Shown here: positions 28,364 through 40,934 of the stretch, piece after piece
How the letters are laid out: each line of letters opens with the position of its first letter
Numbering within the stretch: position 1 is the stretch's first letter
Assembly (NCBI RefSeq): GCF_003725545.1
Contig: NZ_RJLN01000010.1
Coordinates: 37,049 to 101,048, forward strand
Direction of reading: 5' to 3'
Length of the DNA: 64,000 bases
DNA from: Micromonospora solifontis
GTDB taxonomy: Bacteria; Actinomycetota; Actinomycetes; Mycobacteriales; Micromonosporaceae
The notes under the pieces: model-generated
Databases searched by the model: none
What the model was told of the DNA's origin: nothing
What the model saw: only the letters and a program-made list of their open reading frames with translations
Position numbers and translations under genes: made by a program

Positions 28364-28404
28364 CGAGGCCCCTCACCTCGCCCCGCCGGCGGCGCGGCCC
28401 CGGT

Positions 28405-28434
28405 TTGGGGGGCGCAGGGGTGGGGGTGTAGTGT
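28405..28434 (+). promoter_or_regulatory. Candidate promoter of the infC operon
   Basis: TTGGGG (28405-28410), an 18-base spacer and TAGTGT (28429-28434) precede the structured leader. An alternative -10 is TAGGAT at 28576-28581, which would shorten the leader to ~110 bases. Confidence 0.3.
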
Positions 28435-28448
28435 TGCGGAGTCGACCA

Positions 28449-28631
28449 GACTGCCCCCGTCACCGACGTGTGGGCAGTCCTGAAGCGGAGCGCCTGCTCC
28501 CACCCGAGTCGCCCCTGTAGGTGGCCGGGTCCGGTCCCCGGTTCCGGGCATGTCCCGGTCCCGGATGCGCGATCATAGGATCGTGCCGACCGGTCGAGCG
28601 GGCCCTGGCATGCGCCGGGGCCTTCTGCTTT
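28449..28631 (+). promoter_or_regulatory. Structured leader / attenuator of infC-rpmI-rplT
   Basis: Three hairpins follow one another: GACTGCCC/GGGCAGTC (28449-28479), GGAGC-gcct-GCTCC (28487-28500) and GGCCCTGGC-ATGC-GCCGGGGCC (28601-28622). The last is followed by TTCTGCTTT, which looks like an intrinsic terminator 70 bases before the infC start. In Firmicutes this operon is controlled by L20-dependent attenuation; a similar loop is plausible but not shown here. Confidence 0.55.
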
Positions 28632-28698
28632 CCGGGTCGGCTCCCGCCCGGGAGCCCGCGGAGTCGGCACCGTAGGAGACTCGACTCGAGGAGGCCCC

Positions 28699-29367
28699 AT
28701 CAGCGTCGAACCACGCGTGAACGAGCAGATCCGGGCACGTGAGGTCCGACTGGTCGGCCCTGAGGGTGAGCAGGTGGGCATCGTCCCGCTGGAGCGCGCC
28801 CTGCAGCTGGCCGCGGACGTCGACCTGGACCTGGTCGAGGTTGCGCCGATGGCGCGCCCGCCGGTGTGCAAGCTCATGGACTTCGGCAAGTTCAAGTACG
28901 AGAGCGCACTGAAGGCGCGCGAAGCGCGGCGTAACCAGCAACAGACCGTCATCAAGGAGATGAAGCTCCGGCCGAAGATCGACCCGCACGACTACGAGAC
29001 CAAGAAGGGTCACGTGGTGCGGTTCCTCAAGGCCGGCGACAAGGTCAAGGTGACGATCATGTTCCGCGGTCGCGAGCAGAGCCGCCCGGAGCTGGGTTAC
29101 CGGCTCCTGCGCCGGCTCGAGTCCGAGATCACGGACCTGGGATACGTCGAGGCCGCGCCGAAGCAGGACGGCCGAAACATGATCATGGTTCTCGCTCCGC
29201 ACCGGGCCGTCAAGGCCTCCGCGGTCGCCGCCACGGCGTCCCGCGGTGGACCCCGGGACCGGGCCGCGGAGGAGTCCGCCGCTCCGGCAGCCGGTGAGAC
29301 CGCGGCGACCGGCGAGACCGCAGCAGCCGGCGAGACCGGCGCAGTCGCCGAGAACACCGGCGAGTAA
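28699..29367 (+). CDS. infC: Translation initiation factor IF-3
   Basis: IF-3 binds the 30S subunit and enforces initiator-tRNA and start-codon selection. The N-domain is [20 protein letters not shown], the linker is [17 protein letters not shown], and the C-domain includes [19 protein letters not shown]. The best start is ATC 28699: GAGGAGG (28688-28694) lies four bases upstream and it gives the conserved [14 protein letters not shown] 28717 has no such site. infC in other bacteria starts with AUU, used for self-regulation. A ~45-residue Ala/Glu/Gly/Thr tail with [17 protein letters not shown] repeats is added at the C-terminus. Confidence 0.93.
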   Translation: MSVEPRVNEQIRAREVRLVGPEGEQVGIVPLERALQLAADVDLDLVEVAPMARPPVCKLMDFGKFKYESALKAREARRNQQQTVIKEMKLRPKIDPHDYETKKGHVVRFLKAGDKVKVTIMFRGREQSRPELGYRLLRRLESEITDLGYVEAAPKQDGRNMIMVLAPHRAVKASAVAATASRGGPRDRAAEESAAPAAGETAATGETAAAGETGAVAENTGE

Positions 29368-29387
29368 CAGGGGAGAAGACGTTCCAA

Positions 29388-29582
29388 ATGCCGAAGATGA
29401 AGAGCCACACGGGTATGGGCAAGCGGGTCAAGGTGACCGGCAAGGGCAAGATCGTTGCCCAGCAGGCCGGCCTCCGCCACAACCTGGAGAAGAAGGCCTC
29501 CACCCAGACCCGGCGGCTGACCGGCACGGTCGAGCTGGCCAAGGCCGACGTCAAGCGAATCAAGAAGCTGCTCGGCCGCTGA
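29388..29582 (+). CDS. rpmI: 50S ribosomal protein L35
   Basis: This 64-residue basic protein of the large subunit has the typical MPKMKSHTGMGKRVKVTGKG start, the RHNLEKKASTQTRRL middle and a Lys-rich end (VKRIKKLLGR). GGGGAGAAGA lies upstream of ATG 29388. It is the second gene of the conserved infC-rpmI-rplT operon. Confidence 0.97.
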   Translation: MPKMKSHTGMGKRVKVTGKGKIVAQQAGLRHNLEKKASTQTRRLTGTVELAKADVKRIKKLLGR

Positions 29583-29614
29583 CGCGCGCCACCTGAACCG
29601 AAGAAGGAGTTGAG

Positions 29615-30007
29615 ATGGCACGCGTCAAGCGGGCTGTGAACGCCCAGAAGAAGCGTCGTACCCTGCTGGAGACCGCGAGCGGCTACCGCGGTCAGCGCTC
29701 CCGCCTCTACCGCAAGGCCAAGGAGCAGGTGCTGCACTCGATGCAGTACGCCTACCGGGACCGTCGCGACCGCAAGGGCGACTTCCGGCAGCTCTGGATC
29801 CAGCGGATCAACGCGGGTGCCCGGGCCAACGGCATGACCTACAACCGGCTGATCCAGGGCCTGCGCCTGGCCGGCATCGAGGTGGACCGCAAGATCCTGG
29901 CCGACCTGGCCGTCAACGACGCCGCGGCGTTCGCCGCGATCGTCGAGCTGGCCCGCGCCGCCGTGGCGGCCGAGGGCACCGGTGGCGCCGCGGCCCAGGC
30001 CGCCTGA
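29615..30007 (+). CDS. rplT: 50S ribosomal protein L20
   Basis: This large-subunit assembly protein is also the autoregulator of this operon in Firmicutes. The N-terminal extension [20 protein letters not shown] contacts 23S rRNA; the globular part includes [20 protein letters not shown] and [27 protein letters not shown] precedes ATG 29615. It is 130 residues, with a short Ala/Gly-rich tail. Confidence 0.97.
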   Translation: MARVKRAVNAQKKRRTLLETASGYRGQRSRLYRKAKEQVLHSMQYAYRDRRDRKGDFRQLWIQRINAGARANGMTYNRLIQGLRLAGIEVDRKILADLAVNDAAAFAAIVELARAAVAAEGTGGAAAQAA

Positions 30008-30039
30008 TCCACCCGTACCAGCAGATCGAGGCGTCTCCC

Positions 30040-30924
30040 ATGCCGTCACCATCGCGCGGGAGGCGCCTCGACGCTATCTCCGGCCCGTTCACCCCGCGTA
30101 CCCCCAGGGTCGTCGCGGCCCGCCGGCTGCACCGCCGCCGGGACCGCGACAACACCGGCCGGTTCCTGGCCGAGGGGCCGCAGGCGGTCCGCGAGGCGCT
30201 GGCCCGCGCCGGCACGGTGGTCGAGCTCTTCGGCACCCCGGCCGCCCTCGACCGGTACGCGGAGCTGGCCGCCGCGGCCGCCCGGGCCGACCTCCCGGTC
30301 TCCGAGGTCACCGACGAGGCCCTCGCCGCGCTCACCGAGACCGTCGCCCCGCAGGGCCTGGTCGCGGTCTGCCGGCACCTCGACGTACCCCTGGAGCAGG
30401 CCCTGGCGCGCGGGCCGCGGCTGGTCGCGGTGCTCGCCGAGATCCGCGACCCGGGCAACGCCGGCACCGTGCTGCGCACCGCCGACGCGGCCGGCGCGGG
30501 CGCGGTGATCTTCGCCGGCGACGCGGTCGACCCGTACAACGGCAAGTGCGTGCGGGCCTCCGCCGGCAGCCTCTTCCACGTCGACGTGGTGCGCGCCGCC
30601 GACCCGGTCGCGGTGGTCGACGCGCTGCGGGCCGCCGGACTCACCGTCCTCGCCACCACCGGGTACGGCGACAGCGACCTGGACGACCTGGCCGACGCCG
30701 GCCGGCTCGCCGACCCCACCGCGTGGCTCTTCGGCTCCGAGGCGCACGGCCTGCCCGAGGACCTGACCGCGGCGGCCGACGCCCGGGTGCGGGTGCCGCT
30801 GCACGGGCGCGCCGAGAGCCTGAACCTGGCTGCGGCCGCGGCCGTCTGCCTGTACGCTTCAGCGAGAGCACTGCGCCGGCCGACGGGTCGCGCGGGCGAC
30901 AGAGCAGGGGAGTCAGCCGGATGA
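30040..30924 (+). CDS. SpoU/TrmH-family RNA methyltransferase
   Basis: This 294-residue SAM-dependent 2'-O-ribose methyltransferase has an N-terminal substrate-binding domain (RDNTGRFLAEGPQAVREAL) and a C-terminal SPOUT domain with all three knot motifs: RDPGNAGTVLRTADAAGA, AWLFGSEAHGLPEDL and RAESLNLAAAAAVCLY. It targets 23S rRNA or tRNA; the exact nucleotide cannot be read from sequence. Its location between rplT and pheS is conserved in actinobacteria. The stop overlaps an ATG of a 20-codon reading frame in the pheS leader. Confidence 0.9.
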   Translation: MPSPSRGRRLDAISGPFTPRTPRVVAARRLHRRRDRDNTGRFLAEGPQAVREALARAGTVVELFGTPAALDRYAELAAAAARADLPVSEVTDEALAALTETVAPQGLVAVCRHLDVPLEQALARGPRLVAVLAEIRDPGNAGTVLRTADAAGAGAVIFAGDAVDPYNGKCVRASAGSLFHVDVVRAADPVAVVDALRAAGLTVLATTGYGDSDLDDLADAGRLADPTAWLFGSEAHGLPEDLTAAADARVRVPLHGRAESLNLAAAAAVCLYASARALRRPTGRAGDRAGESAG

Positions 30925-31015
30925 TGAACGCGCCACGGCGTTCGTTTAGCCAGCCCGCCGGTGTCGGCGGGCGGCGGGTCTGACCCTTCCCCCTGCGTAC
31001 CTCCCACCGGCGGGC
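30921..31015 (+). promoter_or_regulatory. Attenuator-like leader of pheST with a 20-codon mini-ORF
   Basis: ATG 30921 opens a 20-codon frame ending at TGA 30981-30983, with a single Phe codon (TTT, rare at this GC). GAACGC/GCGTTC (30926-30943) forms a hairpin inside it. GCCCGCCG (30953-30960) can pair with CGGCGGGC (30965-30972), or, extended as GCCCGCCGGTG, with CACCGGCGGGC at 31005-31015. The two pairings exclude each other, as in attenuators. Translation of the mini-ORF is not shown. Confidence 0.45.
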
Positions 31016-31036
31016 TGCGGCGAAGCCGCGCGTCCG

Positions 31037-31042
31037 TAGACT
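31037..31042 (+). promoter_or_regulatory. Candidate -10 for pheS
   Basis: TAGACT lies 53 bases before pheS, after the leader hairpins. The context GTAGACT is the same as upstream of def. No clear -35. Confidence 0.35.
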
Positions 31043-31049
31043 CGCCTAG

Positions 31050-32168
<1,119 letters not shown>

Positions 32169-32209
32169 ACGGTCCGGGCACGAGTTACGGAGACGGTGGT
32201 TTAACAGTC

Positions 32210-34759
32210 ATGCGAGTTTCTGTCAGTTGGCTGCGGGAGTACGTCGACCTCCCCGCCGACCTGCCCGCCGGCGACCTGGAGCAGGCGCTGGTCGACCTCG
32301 GCATCGAGGTCGAGTCCATCGTGGACCTGCGGGAGACCGTCACCGGTCCGCTGGTGGTCGGTGAGGTCCTGGAGATCGAGGAGCTGACCGGCTTCAAGAA
32401 GCCGATCCGGTTCTGCCGGGTGGACGTCGGGGCCGCCAACGGCACCGGCGAGCCGCAGGAGATCGTCTGCGGGGCGCGCAACTTCGCCCCCGGCGACCGG
32501 GTGGTGGTGATCCTCCCCGGCGGCGTGCTGCCCGGCAACTTCGCCATCGGCGCGCGCAAGACGTACGGGCGCAACTCCCACGGCATGATCTGCTCCGCTA
32601 AGGAGCTGGGCCTGGGCGACGACCACTCGGGCATCATCGTGCTGCCCGAGGACACTCCGGCGAAGCCGGGCGACGACGCCCGCCCGGTGGTCGGCCTCGA
32701 CGACGTCGTGGTCGAGATGGAGATCACCCCGGACCGCGGCTACGCGCTCAGCGTGCGCGGCATCGCCCGAGAGCTGTCGCACGCCCTCGGCGTGCCGTTC
32801 CGCGACCCGGCCGACGTCCCGGCGCCCGGCGCCACCGCCGAGCCGGCCTACCCGGTGCAGGTGCGGGACACCGTCGGCTGCGACCGGTTCGCCGCCCGGA
32901 TGGTGCGCGGCGTCGACCCGACCGCGCAGACCCCCGGCTGGCTGGCCCAGCGGCTCACCGTGGCCGGCATCCGCAGCATCTCGCTGCCGGTCGACATCAC
33001 CAACTACCTGATGCTCGAACTCGGCCAGCCGATGCACGCCTTCGACGCCGACCGGATCAGCGGCCCGCTGGTGGTCCGCCGCGCCGCGCCGGGGGAGAAG
33101 CTGACCACCCTGGACGGCGTCACCCGCACGCTGGTCGCCGAGGACATGGTGATCTGCGACGACACCGGGCCCGTTTCGCTCGCCGCGGTGATGGGCGGCG
33201 AGACCAGCGAGGTCGTCGCCTCGACCACGAACGTGCTGTTCGAGGCGGCGCACTGGGACCCGGCGATGGTGGGCCGGACCGCTCGCCGGCACAAGCTGTT
33301 CAGCGAGGCGGCCAAGCGCTGGGAGCGCGGCGTCGACCCGGCGCTCGCGCTGGTCGCGCTGGAGAAGGCGGTACGGCTGCTCACCGAGCACGGCGGCGGC
33401 GCGGTCGGCGAGGAGATCCTCGACATCGACCACGTCCGGCCCCGTACCCCGGTCACCTTGCCGGCGGACCTGCCGTCGCGCCGGATCGGGGTGAGCTACC
33501 CGCCGGAGCGGGTGGTCGAGCTGCTGGAGCAGGTCGGCTGCACGGTCGTCCGGGGCGCTGACCGGCTCGGCGAGGACCCGGGCGAGGTCGGCGTGCCCGC
33601 CGCTGGCGCCGGTGAGGTGCTGACCGTGACCCCGCCGAGCTGGCGGCCCGACCTCACCGACCCGGCCGACCTGGTCGAGGAGGTGGTCCGCCTCGACGGG
33701 TACGACCGGGTGCCGTCGGAGCTGCCCACCGCACCGGCCGGCCGGGGCCTGACCTGGCAGCAGGTGCGCCGCCGGGCGGTCGCCCGGTCGCTCGCCGAGC
33801 GCGGGTACGTCGAGGTTCTCGCCCATCCGTTCGTCTCCGCCGACCTCGCCGACCAGCTCGGCCTGCCCGCCGACGACCCGCGCCGGCCGGCGGTCCGGGT
33901 GGCCAACCCGCTGTCCGAGGAGGAGCCGCTGCTGCGCACCACGCTGCTCGGCCCGCTGCTCGGCATCCTCAAGCGCAACGTCGGCCGGGGCCAGCGGGAC
34001 GTGGCGATCTACGAGATCGGCGCGGTCTTCCACCCGCGTCCGGGTGCCGGCAGCCCGCCGGCGATGGGCGTGGACCGGCGGCCCACCGACGAGGAGTTCG
34101 CCGCCGCCGACGCGGTGGTGCCGGACCAGCCGCGACACGTCGCGGTGGCGCTGGCCGGCGAGATCGAGCCGGCCGGCTGGTGGGGCGCGGGTCGGGCGGC
34201 CGGCTGGGCGGACGCCGTCGAGGCCGGCCGGATGGTGCTGGCCGCCGCCGGCATCCCGGCCGACCGGGTCACCGTCCGGGCCGCGGAACACGCCCCCTGG
34301 CACCCCGGGCGCTGCGCCGAGCTGCGGGTCGACGACACCCCGGTCGGCTACGCGGGCGAGCTGCACCCGGTGGTGGTGGCGGCGCTGGAGCTGCCCCGCC
34401 GGACCAGCGCCATGGAGCTGAACCTGGACGCGCTGCCCGCCGCGCCGCTGGTGTCCGGGCCGGCCATCTCCACGTTCCCGCCCGCGCTGATCGACGTGGC
34501 GCTGGTGCTGGACGAGTCGGTCCCGGCCGCCGAGGTGGAGCGGGCCCTGGTCGAGGGGGCCGGTGCGCTGCTCGAGGGCGTCCGGCTCTTCGACGTGTAC
34601 GCGTCCGAGCAGCTCGGCGCGGGCCGGAAGTCGCTGGCGTACAAGCTGACCTTCCGGGCCCCGGACCGGACGCTGACCGTCGAGGAGGCGGTGGCCGCCC
34701 GGGACGCGGCGGTCGCGCTCGCGGCGCAGCGCTTCGGCGCCACCCTGCGCGGCGCCTGA
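32210..34759 (+). CDS. pheT: Phenylalanine-tRNA ligase beta subunit
   Basis: This 849-residue partner of PheS begins MRVSVSWLREYVDLPADLP. Domains in order: B1/tRNA-binding OB fold (about 40-150, VVGEVLEIEELTGFKKPIRF and GARNFAPGDRVVV), the B3/B4 editing domain (~210-390, LPVDITNYLMLELGQPMHAF), B5 DNA-binding-like fold, a class II-like core (LSEEEPLLRTTLLGPLLGIL) and the C-terminal ferredoxin-like FDX-ACB domain (STFPPALIDVALVLDESVPA). ATG 32210 is 41 bases after pheS; the Shine-Dalgarno match is weak. A strong terminator follows. Confidence 0.95.
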   Translation: MRVSVSWLREYVDLPADLPAGDLEQALVDLGIEVESIVDLRETVTGPLVVGEVLEIEELTGFKKPIRFCRVDVGAANGTGEPQEIVCGARNFAPGDRVVVILPGGVLPGNFAIGARKTYGRNSHGMICSAKELGLGDDHSGIIVLPEDTPAKPGDDARPVVGLDDVVVEMEITPDRGYALSVRGIARELSHALGVPFRDPADVPAPGATAEPAYPVQVRDTVGCDRFAARMVRGVDPTAQTPGWLAQRLTVAGIRSISLPVDITNYLMLELGQPMHAFDADRISGPLVVRRAAPGEKLTTLDGVTRTLVAEDMVICDDTGPVSLAAVMGGETSEVVASTTNVLFEAAHWDPAMVGRTARRHKLFSEAAKRWERGVDPALALVALEKAVRLLTEHGGGAVGEEILDIDHVRPRTPVTLPADLPSRRIGVSYPPERVVELLEQVGCTVVRGADRLGEDPGEVGVPAAGAGEVLTVTPPSWRPDLTDPADLVEEVVRLDGYDRVPSELPTAPAGRGLTWQQVRRRAVARSLAERGYVEVLAHPFVSADLADQLGLPADDPRRPAVRVANPLSEEEPLLRTTLLGPLLGILKRNVGRGQRDVAIYEIGAVFHPRPGAGSPPAMGVDRRPTDEEFAAADAVVPDQPRHVAVALAGEIEPAGWWGAGRAAGWADAVEAGRMVLAAAGIPADRVTVRAAEHAPWHPGRCAELRVDDTPVGYAGELHPVVVAALELPRRTSAMELNLDALPAAPLVSGPAISTFPPALIDVALVLDESVPAAEVERALVEGAGALLEGVRLFDVYASEQLGAGRKSLAYKLTFRAPDRTLTVEEAVAARDAAVALAAQRFGATLRGA

Positions 34760-34773
34760 CGACCCCAGGTACG

Positions 34774-34813
34774 CGGCGACGGCCCAGCGGGAGTTCCCGC
34801 CGGGCCGTCGCCG
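34774..34813 (+). terminator. Terminator of pheST
   Basis: CGGCGACGGCCC (34774-34785) pairs perfectly with GGGCCGTCGCCG (34802-34813); after one mismatch GCGGGA/TCCCGC extends the stem. In total 18 pairs, 14 bases after pheT. No T-run. From here to 35085 I see no gene. Confidence 0.75.
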
Positions 34814-35086
34814 TCAGCGCCGGCCGTCGCTCGGGCCGGGACCGGTTGGAGTCGAGGTCGTCAGGTGGCGCCGCTGCCGCCTCAGGCCGTGCACGGCAGG
34901 GTGATCTGCGACTGGCCGCCTACGGGTAGGCAAGGGACCGCTCCTTCAGCCCGCGTTGGTGTTGGCGGGCACGGGGTGGTGCGGGCGCGGTGGAGCGGCG
35001 CTCGACCCGGCGGAACGGGGCTGTGAGAGCGCTCTCCCAGCACCGGTCCCCAATGGGCCGTCAATGCGAGCCGAGCCGACCGTAGA

Positions 35087-35156
35087 TTCATGCGGTGCAC
35101 TGTATGAACTTGCAGAGAGCCTGATCCACTGCTAACCTCGACTGCATAGTCATACG
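35087..35156 (+). promoter_or_regulatory. Arginine operon promoter and candidate ArgR sites
   Basis: A strong promoter is visible: TTGCAG (35110-35115), 17-base spacer, TAACCT (35133-35138), with a start near 35145. The inverted repeat TTCAT-N12-ATGAA (35087-35108) sits just upstream and TGCATAGTCATAC (35143-35155) covers the start point. Both resemble the TGAAT/ATTCA and TGCAT-type half sites of ARG boxes, so ArgR encoded in this operon probably represses here. Confidence 0.5.
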
Positions 35157-35165
35157 GAGGTAAGC

Positions 35166-36167
35166 ATGGGCATCCGGGTTGCGGTCGCCGGGGCGAGCGG
35201 GTACGCCGGCGGCGAGCTGCTGCGCCTGCTCGCCGGCCACCCCGAGTTCGACCTCATCGCCGCCACCGCGCACTCCTCCGCCGGCCGGCCCGTCGCCGCC
35301 GTACACCCGCAGCTCGCCGGGCTGGACCTGGTGTTCGGGGCGACCGACCCGACCGCCCTGGCCGACGCGGACCTGGTCTTCCTGGCGCTGCCGCACGGCC
35401 AGTCGGCGGCCCTCGCCGCGGCCCTCCCCGACCCGGTCAAGGTGGTCGACCTCGGCGCCGACCACCGGCTGCGGGACGCCGACGCCTGGGCCCGCTACTA
35501 CGGCGGCGCGCACGCCGGCGCCTGGACCTACGGCCTGCCCGAGCTGCCCGGCCAGCGGGCCGCGATCGCGGCGGCGCAGCGGGTGGCCAGCACCGGCTGC
35601 TACGCGGTCGCCACCACCCTGGCGCTCGCCCCGCTGATCGCCGCCGGCGCGGTCTTCCCCACCGACGTGGTGGTGGTGGCCGCCTCCGGCACCTCCGGCG
35701 CAGGCCGCGCAGCCAAGGCCCACCTGCTCGGCAGCGAGGTGATGGGCGACCTGTCGCCCTACAAGGTCGGCGCGCACCAGCACGTGCCGGAGATCAAGCA
35801 GGCCACCGGGGCGACGAGCCTCTCCTTCACGCCGGTGCTCGCCCCCATGCCGCGGGGCATCCTCGCCACCGTCACCGCCGTGCCGACCGGCGACGCCGAC
35901 CCGCGCGAGGTGCTCGCCGCCGCGTACGCCGACGCGCCCTTCGTGCACCTGCTGCCCGAGGGCGCCTGGCCGCACACCGCCGCCACGGCCGGCTCGAACT
36001 CCTGCCACCTCCAGGCCGCCGTCGACGTCGACTCCGGCCGGGTGATCGTGGTCAGCGCCGTCGACAACCTGGGCAAGGGCGCGGCCGGCCAGGCCGTGCA
36101 GAACGCCAACCTCATGTTCGACCTTCCCGAGACCACCGGACTGTCCGGGTTTGGAGTGGCCCCATGA
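35166..36167 (+). CDS. argC: N-acetyl-gamma-glutamyl-phosphate reductase
   Basis: ArgC reduces N-acetylglutamyl phosphate to the semialdehyde with NADPH, the third step of arginine synthesis. The nucleotide-binding loop is VAGASGYAGGELLRLL (7-22) and the catalytic cysteine is C145 in VASTGCYAVAT. GTSGAGRAAK and HQHVPEI are further signatures. ATG 35166 follows ACGGAGGTAAGC. First gene of a complete argCJBDFRGH operon. Confidence 0.96.
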   Translation: MGIRVAVAGASGYAGGELLRLLAGHPEFDLIAATAHSSAGRPVAAVHPQLAGLDLVFGATDPTALADADLVFLALPHGQSAALAAALPDPVKVVDLGADHRLRDADAWARYYGGAHAGAWTYGLPELPGQRAAIAAAQRVASTGCYAVATTLALAPLIAAGAVFPTDVVVVAASGTSGAGRAAKAHLLGSEVMGDLSPYKVGAHQHVPEIKQATGATSLSFTPVLAPMPRGILATVTAVPTGDADPREVLAAAYADAPFVHLLPEGAWPHTAATAGSNSCHLQAAVDVDSGRVIVVSAVDNLGKGAAGQAVQNANLMFDLPETTGLSGFGVAP

Positions 36168-37336
36168 GCGTCACCGCCCCGCGGGGCTTCCGGGCGGCCG
36201 GCGTGGCCGCCGGGCTGAAGGCCGGCGGTGCCGGCGACGTCGCCCTGGTCCTCAACGACGGCCCCGACGCCGGGGTCGCCGGTGTCTTCACCGCCAACCG
36301 GGTCAAGGCCGCCCCGGTGCTCTGGACCCAGCAGGTCGTGCGCGGCGGCGTGGTCCGCGCCGTGCTGCTCAACTCCGGCGGCGCCAACGCCTGCACCGGC
36401 CCGGCCGGCTTCCAGGACACCCACGCCACCGCCGAGCACACCGCCGCCGTGCTCACCGCCAGCAGCCCCCGCCTGATGGTCGGCGCCGGCGAGGTCGCGG
36501 TCTGCTCCACCGGCCTGATCGGCGAGCGGCTGCCCATGGACAAGCTGCTGCCGGGGGTCCGCACCGCGGTCCGCGGCCTGGCCCGGGACGGCGGTCAGGC
36601 CGCCGCCGAGGCGATCATGACCACGGACACCCGGGCCAAGAACACCGTGGCCCGGGGCAGCGGCTGGACCGTCGGCGGGATGGCCAAGGGCGCCGGCATG
36701 CTCGCCCCGGCGATGGCCACCATGCTCTGCGTGCTCACCACCGACGCGGTCGCCGGGCCGGAGACCCTGGACGCCGCGCTGCGCGCCGCCACCCGGGTCA
36801 CCTTCGACCGGATCGACTCCGACGGCTGCATGTCCACCAACGACACGGTGCTGCTGCTGGCCAGCGGCGCGTCCGGCATCCAGCCCACCGAGGCCGAGCT
36901 GGCCGCCGTGGTCACCGCCGCCTGCCACGACCTGGCCCAGCAGCTCATCGCCGACGCCGAGGGCGCCACCAAGCAGATCGCCATCGACGTGACCGGCGCG
37001 GCGAACGAGGACGACGCGGTCGAGGTGGGCCGCTCGGTGGCCCGCAACAACCTGGTCAAGACCGCGCTGTTCGGCAACGACCCGAACTGGGGGCGGATCC
37101 TCGCCGCGGTCGGCACCACCGCCGCCGCGTTCGAGCCGGACGAGGTCGACGTCGCCGTCAACGGGGTCTGGGTGTGCCGGGGCGGGGCCGCCGCCGAGGA
37201 CCGGTCCAAGGTGGACCTCACCGGGCGCGACGTCACCATCCGGATCGACCTGCACGCCGGCGACGCCGCGGCGACGATCTGGACCAACGACCTGTCGCAC
37301 GCGTACGTGCACGAGAACTCGGCGTACTCGACGTGA
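36164..37336 (+). CDS. argJ: Bifunctional ornithine acetyltransferase / N-acetylglutamate synthase
   Basis: ArgJ transfers acetyl groups from N-acetylornithine to glutamate, recycling acetate; bifunctional forms also use acetyl-CoA. The proprotein cuts itself before Thr186 in [20 protein letters not shown]. Other signatures are [22 protein letters not shown] and GNDPNWGRI near the C-terminus. No argA is present, which fits a bifunctional ArgJ. ATG overlaps the argC stop by four bases. Confidence 0.95.
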   Translation: MSVTAPRGFRAAGVAAGLKAGGAGDVALVLNDGPDAGVAGVFTANRVKAAPVLWTQQVVRGGVVRAVLLNSGGANACTGPAGFQDTHATAEHTAAVLTASSPRLMVGAGEVAVCSTGLIGERLPMDKLLPGVRTAVRGLARDGGQAAAEAIMTTDTRAKNTVARGSGWTVGGMAKGAGMLAPAMATMLCVLTTDAVAGPETLDAALRAATRVTFDRIDSDGCMSTNDTVLLLASGASGIQPTEAELAAVVTAACHDLAQQLIADAEGATKQIAIDVTGAANEDDAVEVGRSVARNNLVKTALFGNDPNWGRILAAVGTTAAAFEPDEVDVAVNGVWVCRGGAAAEDRSKVDLTGRDVTIRIDLHAGDAAATIWTNDLSHAYVHENSAYST

Positions 37337-37376
37337 ACGCGAGGAACGCCGCGCGGGACGAAAGGCGGGCTCGGGC

Positions 37377-38260
37377 ATGAGCCTCACCGCCGACCTCACC
37401 CGGGCCCAGGCCAAGGCCGAGACGCTGATCGAGGCCCTGCCCTGGCTGGCCCGCTTCTCCGGCGCCACCGTCGTGGTCAAGTACGGCGGCAACGCCATGG
37501 TCGACCCCGAGCTGCAGCGGGCCTTCGCCGCCGACATGGTCTTCCTCCGGTACGCCGGCCTCAAGCCGGTCGTCGTGCACGGCGGCGGGCCGCAGATCTC
37601 CGCCATGCTGGGCCGGCTCGGCATCGCCAGCGAGTTCAAGGGCGGCCTGCGGGTCACCACCCCGGAGGCGATGGACGTCGTCCGGATGGTCCTCGTCGGC
37701 CAGGTCGGCCGGGAGCTGGTCGGCCTGATCAACGCCCACGGCCCGTTCGCGGTCGGCCTCTCCGGCGAGGACGCCGGCCTGTTCACCGCGGTGCGCCGGC
37801 CCGCGTACGTGGACGGGGAGGCGGTCGACGTCGGGCAGGTCGGCGACGTGGAGTCGGTGGACGTCTCGGCGGTGGCCGACCTGATCGCGGCCGGCCGGAT
37901 CCCGGTGATCTCCACCGTGGCACCGGACGCCGACGGCGTGCTGCACAACCTCAACGCGGACACCGCCGCCGCCGCGCTCGCGGTCGCCCTGCAGGCCCGC
38001 AAGCTGGTCGTCCTCACCGACGTCGCCGGCCTCTACGCCGACTGGCCGGACACCGCCAGCCTGGTCAGCGAGATCACCACCGACGACCTGGCGAAACTGC
38101 TGCCGTCCCTGGAGTCGGGGATGGTGCCCAAGATGGAGGCCTGCCTGCGGGCGGTGCGCGGGGGAGTGCCCGCCGCGCACGTCGTCGACGGCCGGGTCGC
38201 CCACTCCACGCTGCTGGAAGTGTTCACGTCGGAAGGGTTCGGCACGATGGTGATCGCGTC

Positions 38261-38264
<4 letters not shown>
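37377..38264 (+). CDS. argB: Acetylglutamate kinase
   Basis: This amino-acid kinase phosphorylates N-acetylglutamate. Motifs: [16 protein letters not shown] (phosphate-binding Lys and Gly-Gly), [34 protein letters not shown] and [13 protein letters not shown]. The N-terminal helix ([20 protein letters not shown]) is the extension found in arginine-sensitive hexameric enzymes, so feedback inhibition is likely. The 40-base gap after argJ is the largest within argCJBDFRG. Confidence 0.95.
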
Positions 38265-40930
<2,666 letters not shown>

Positions 40931-40934
<4 letters not shown>

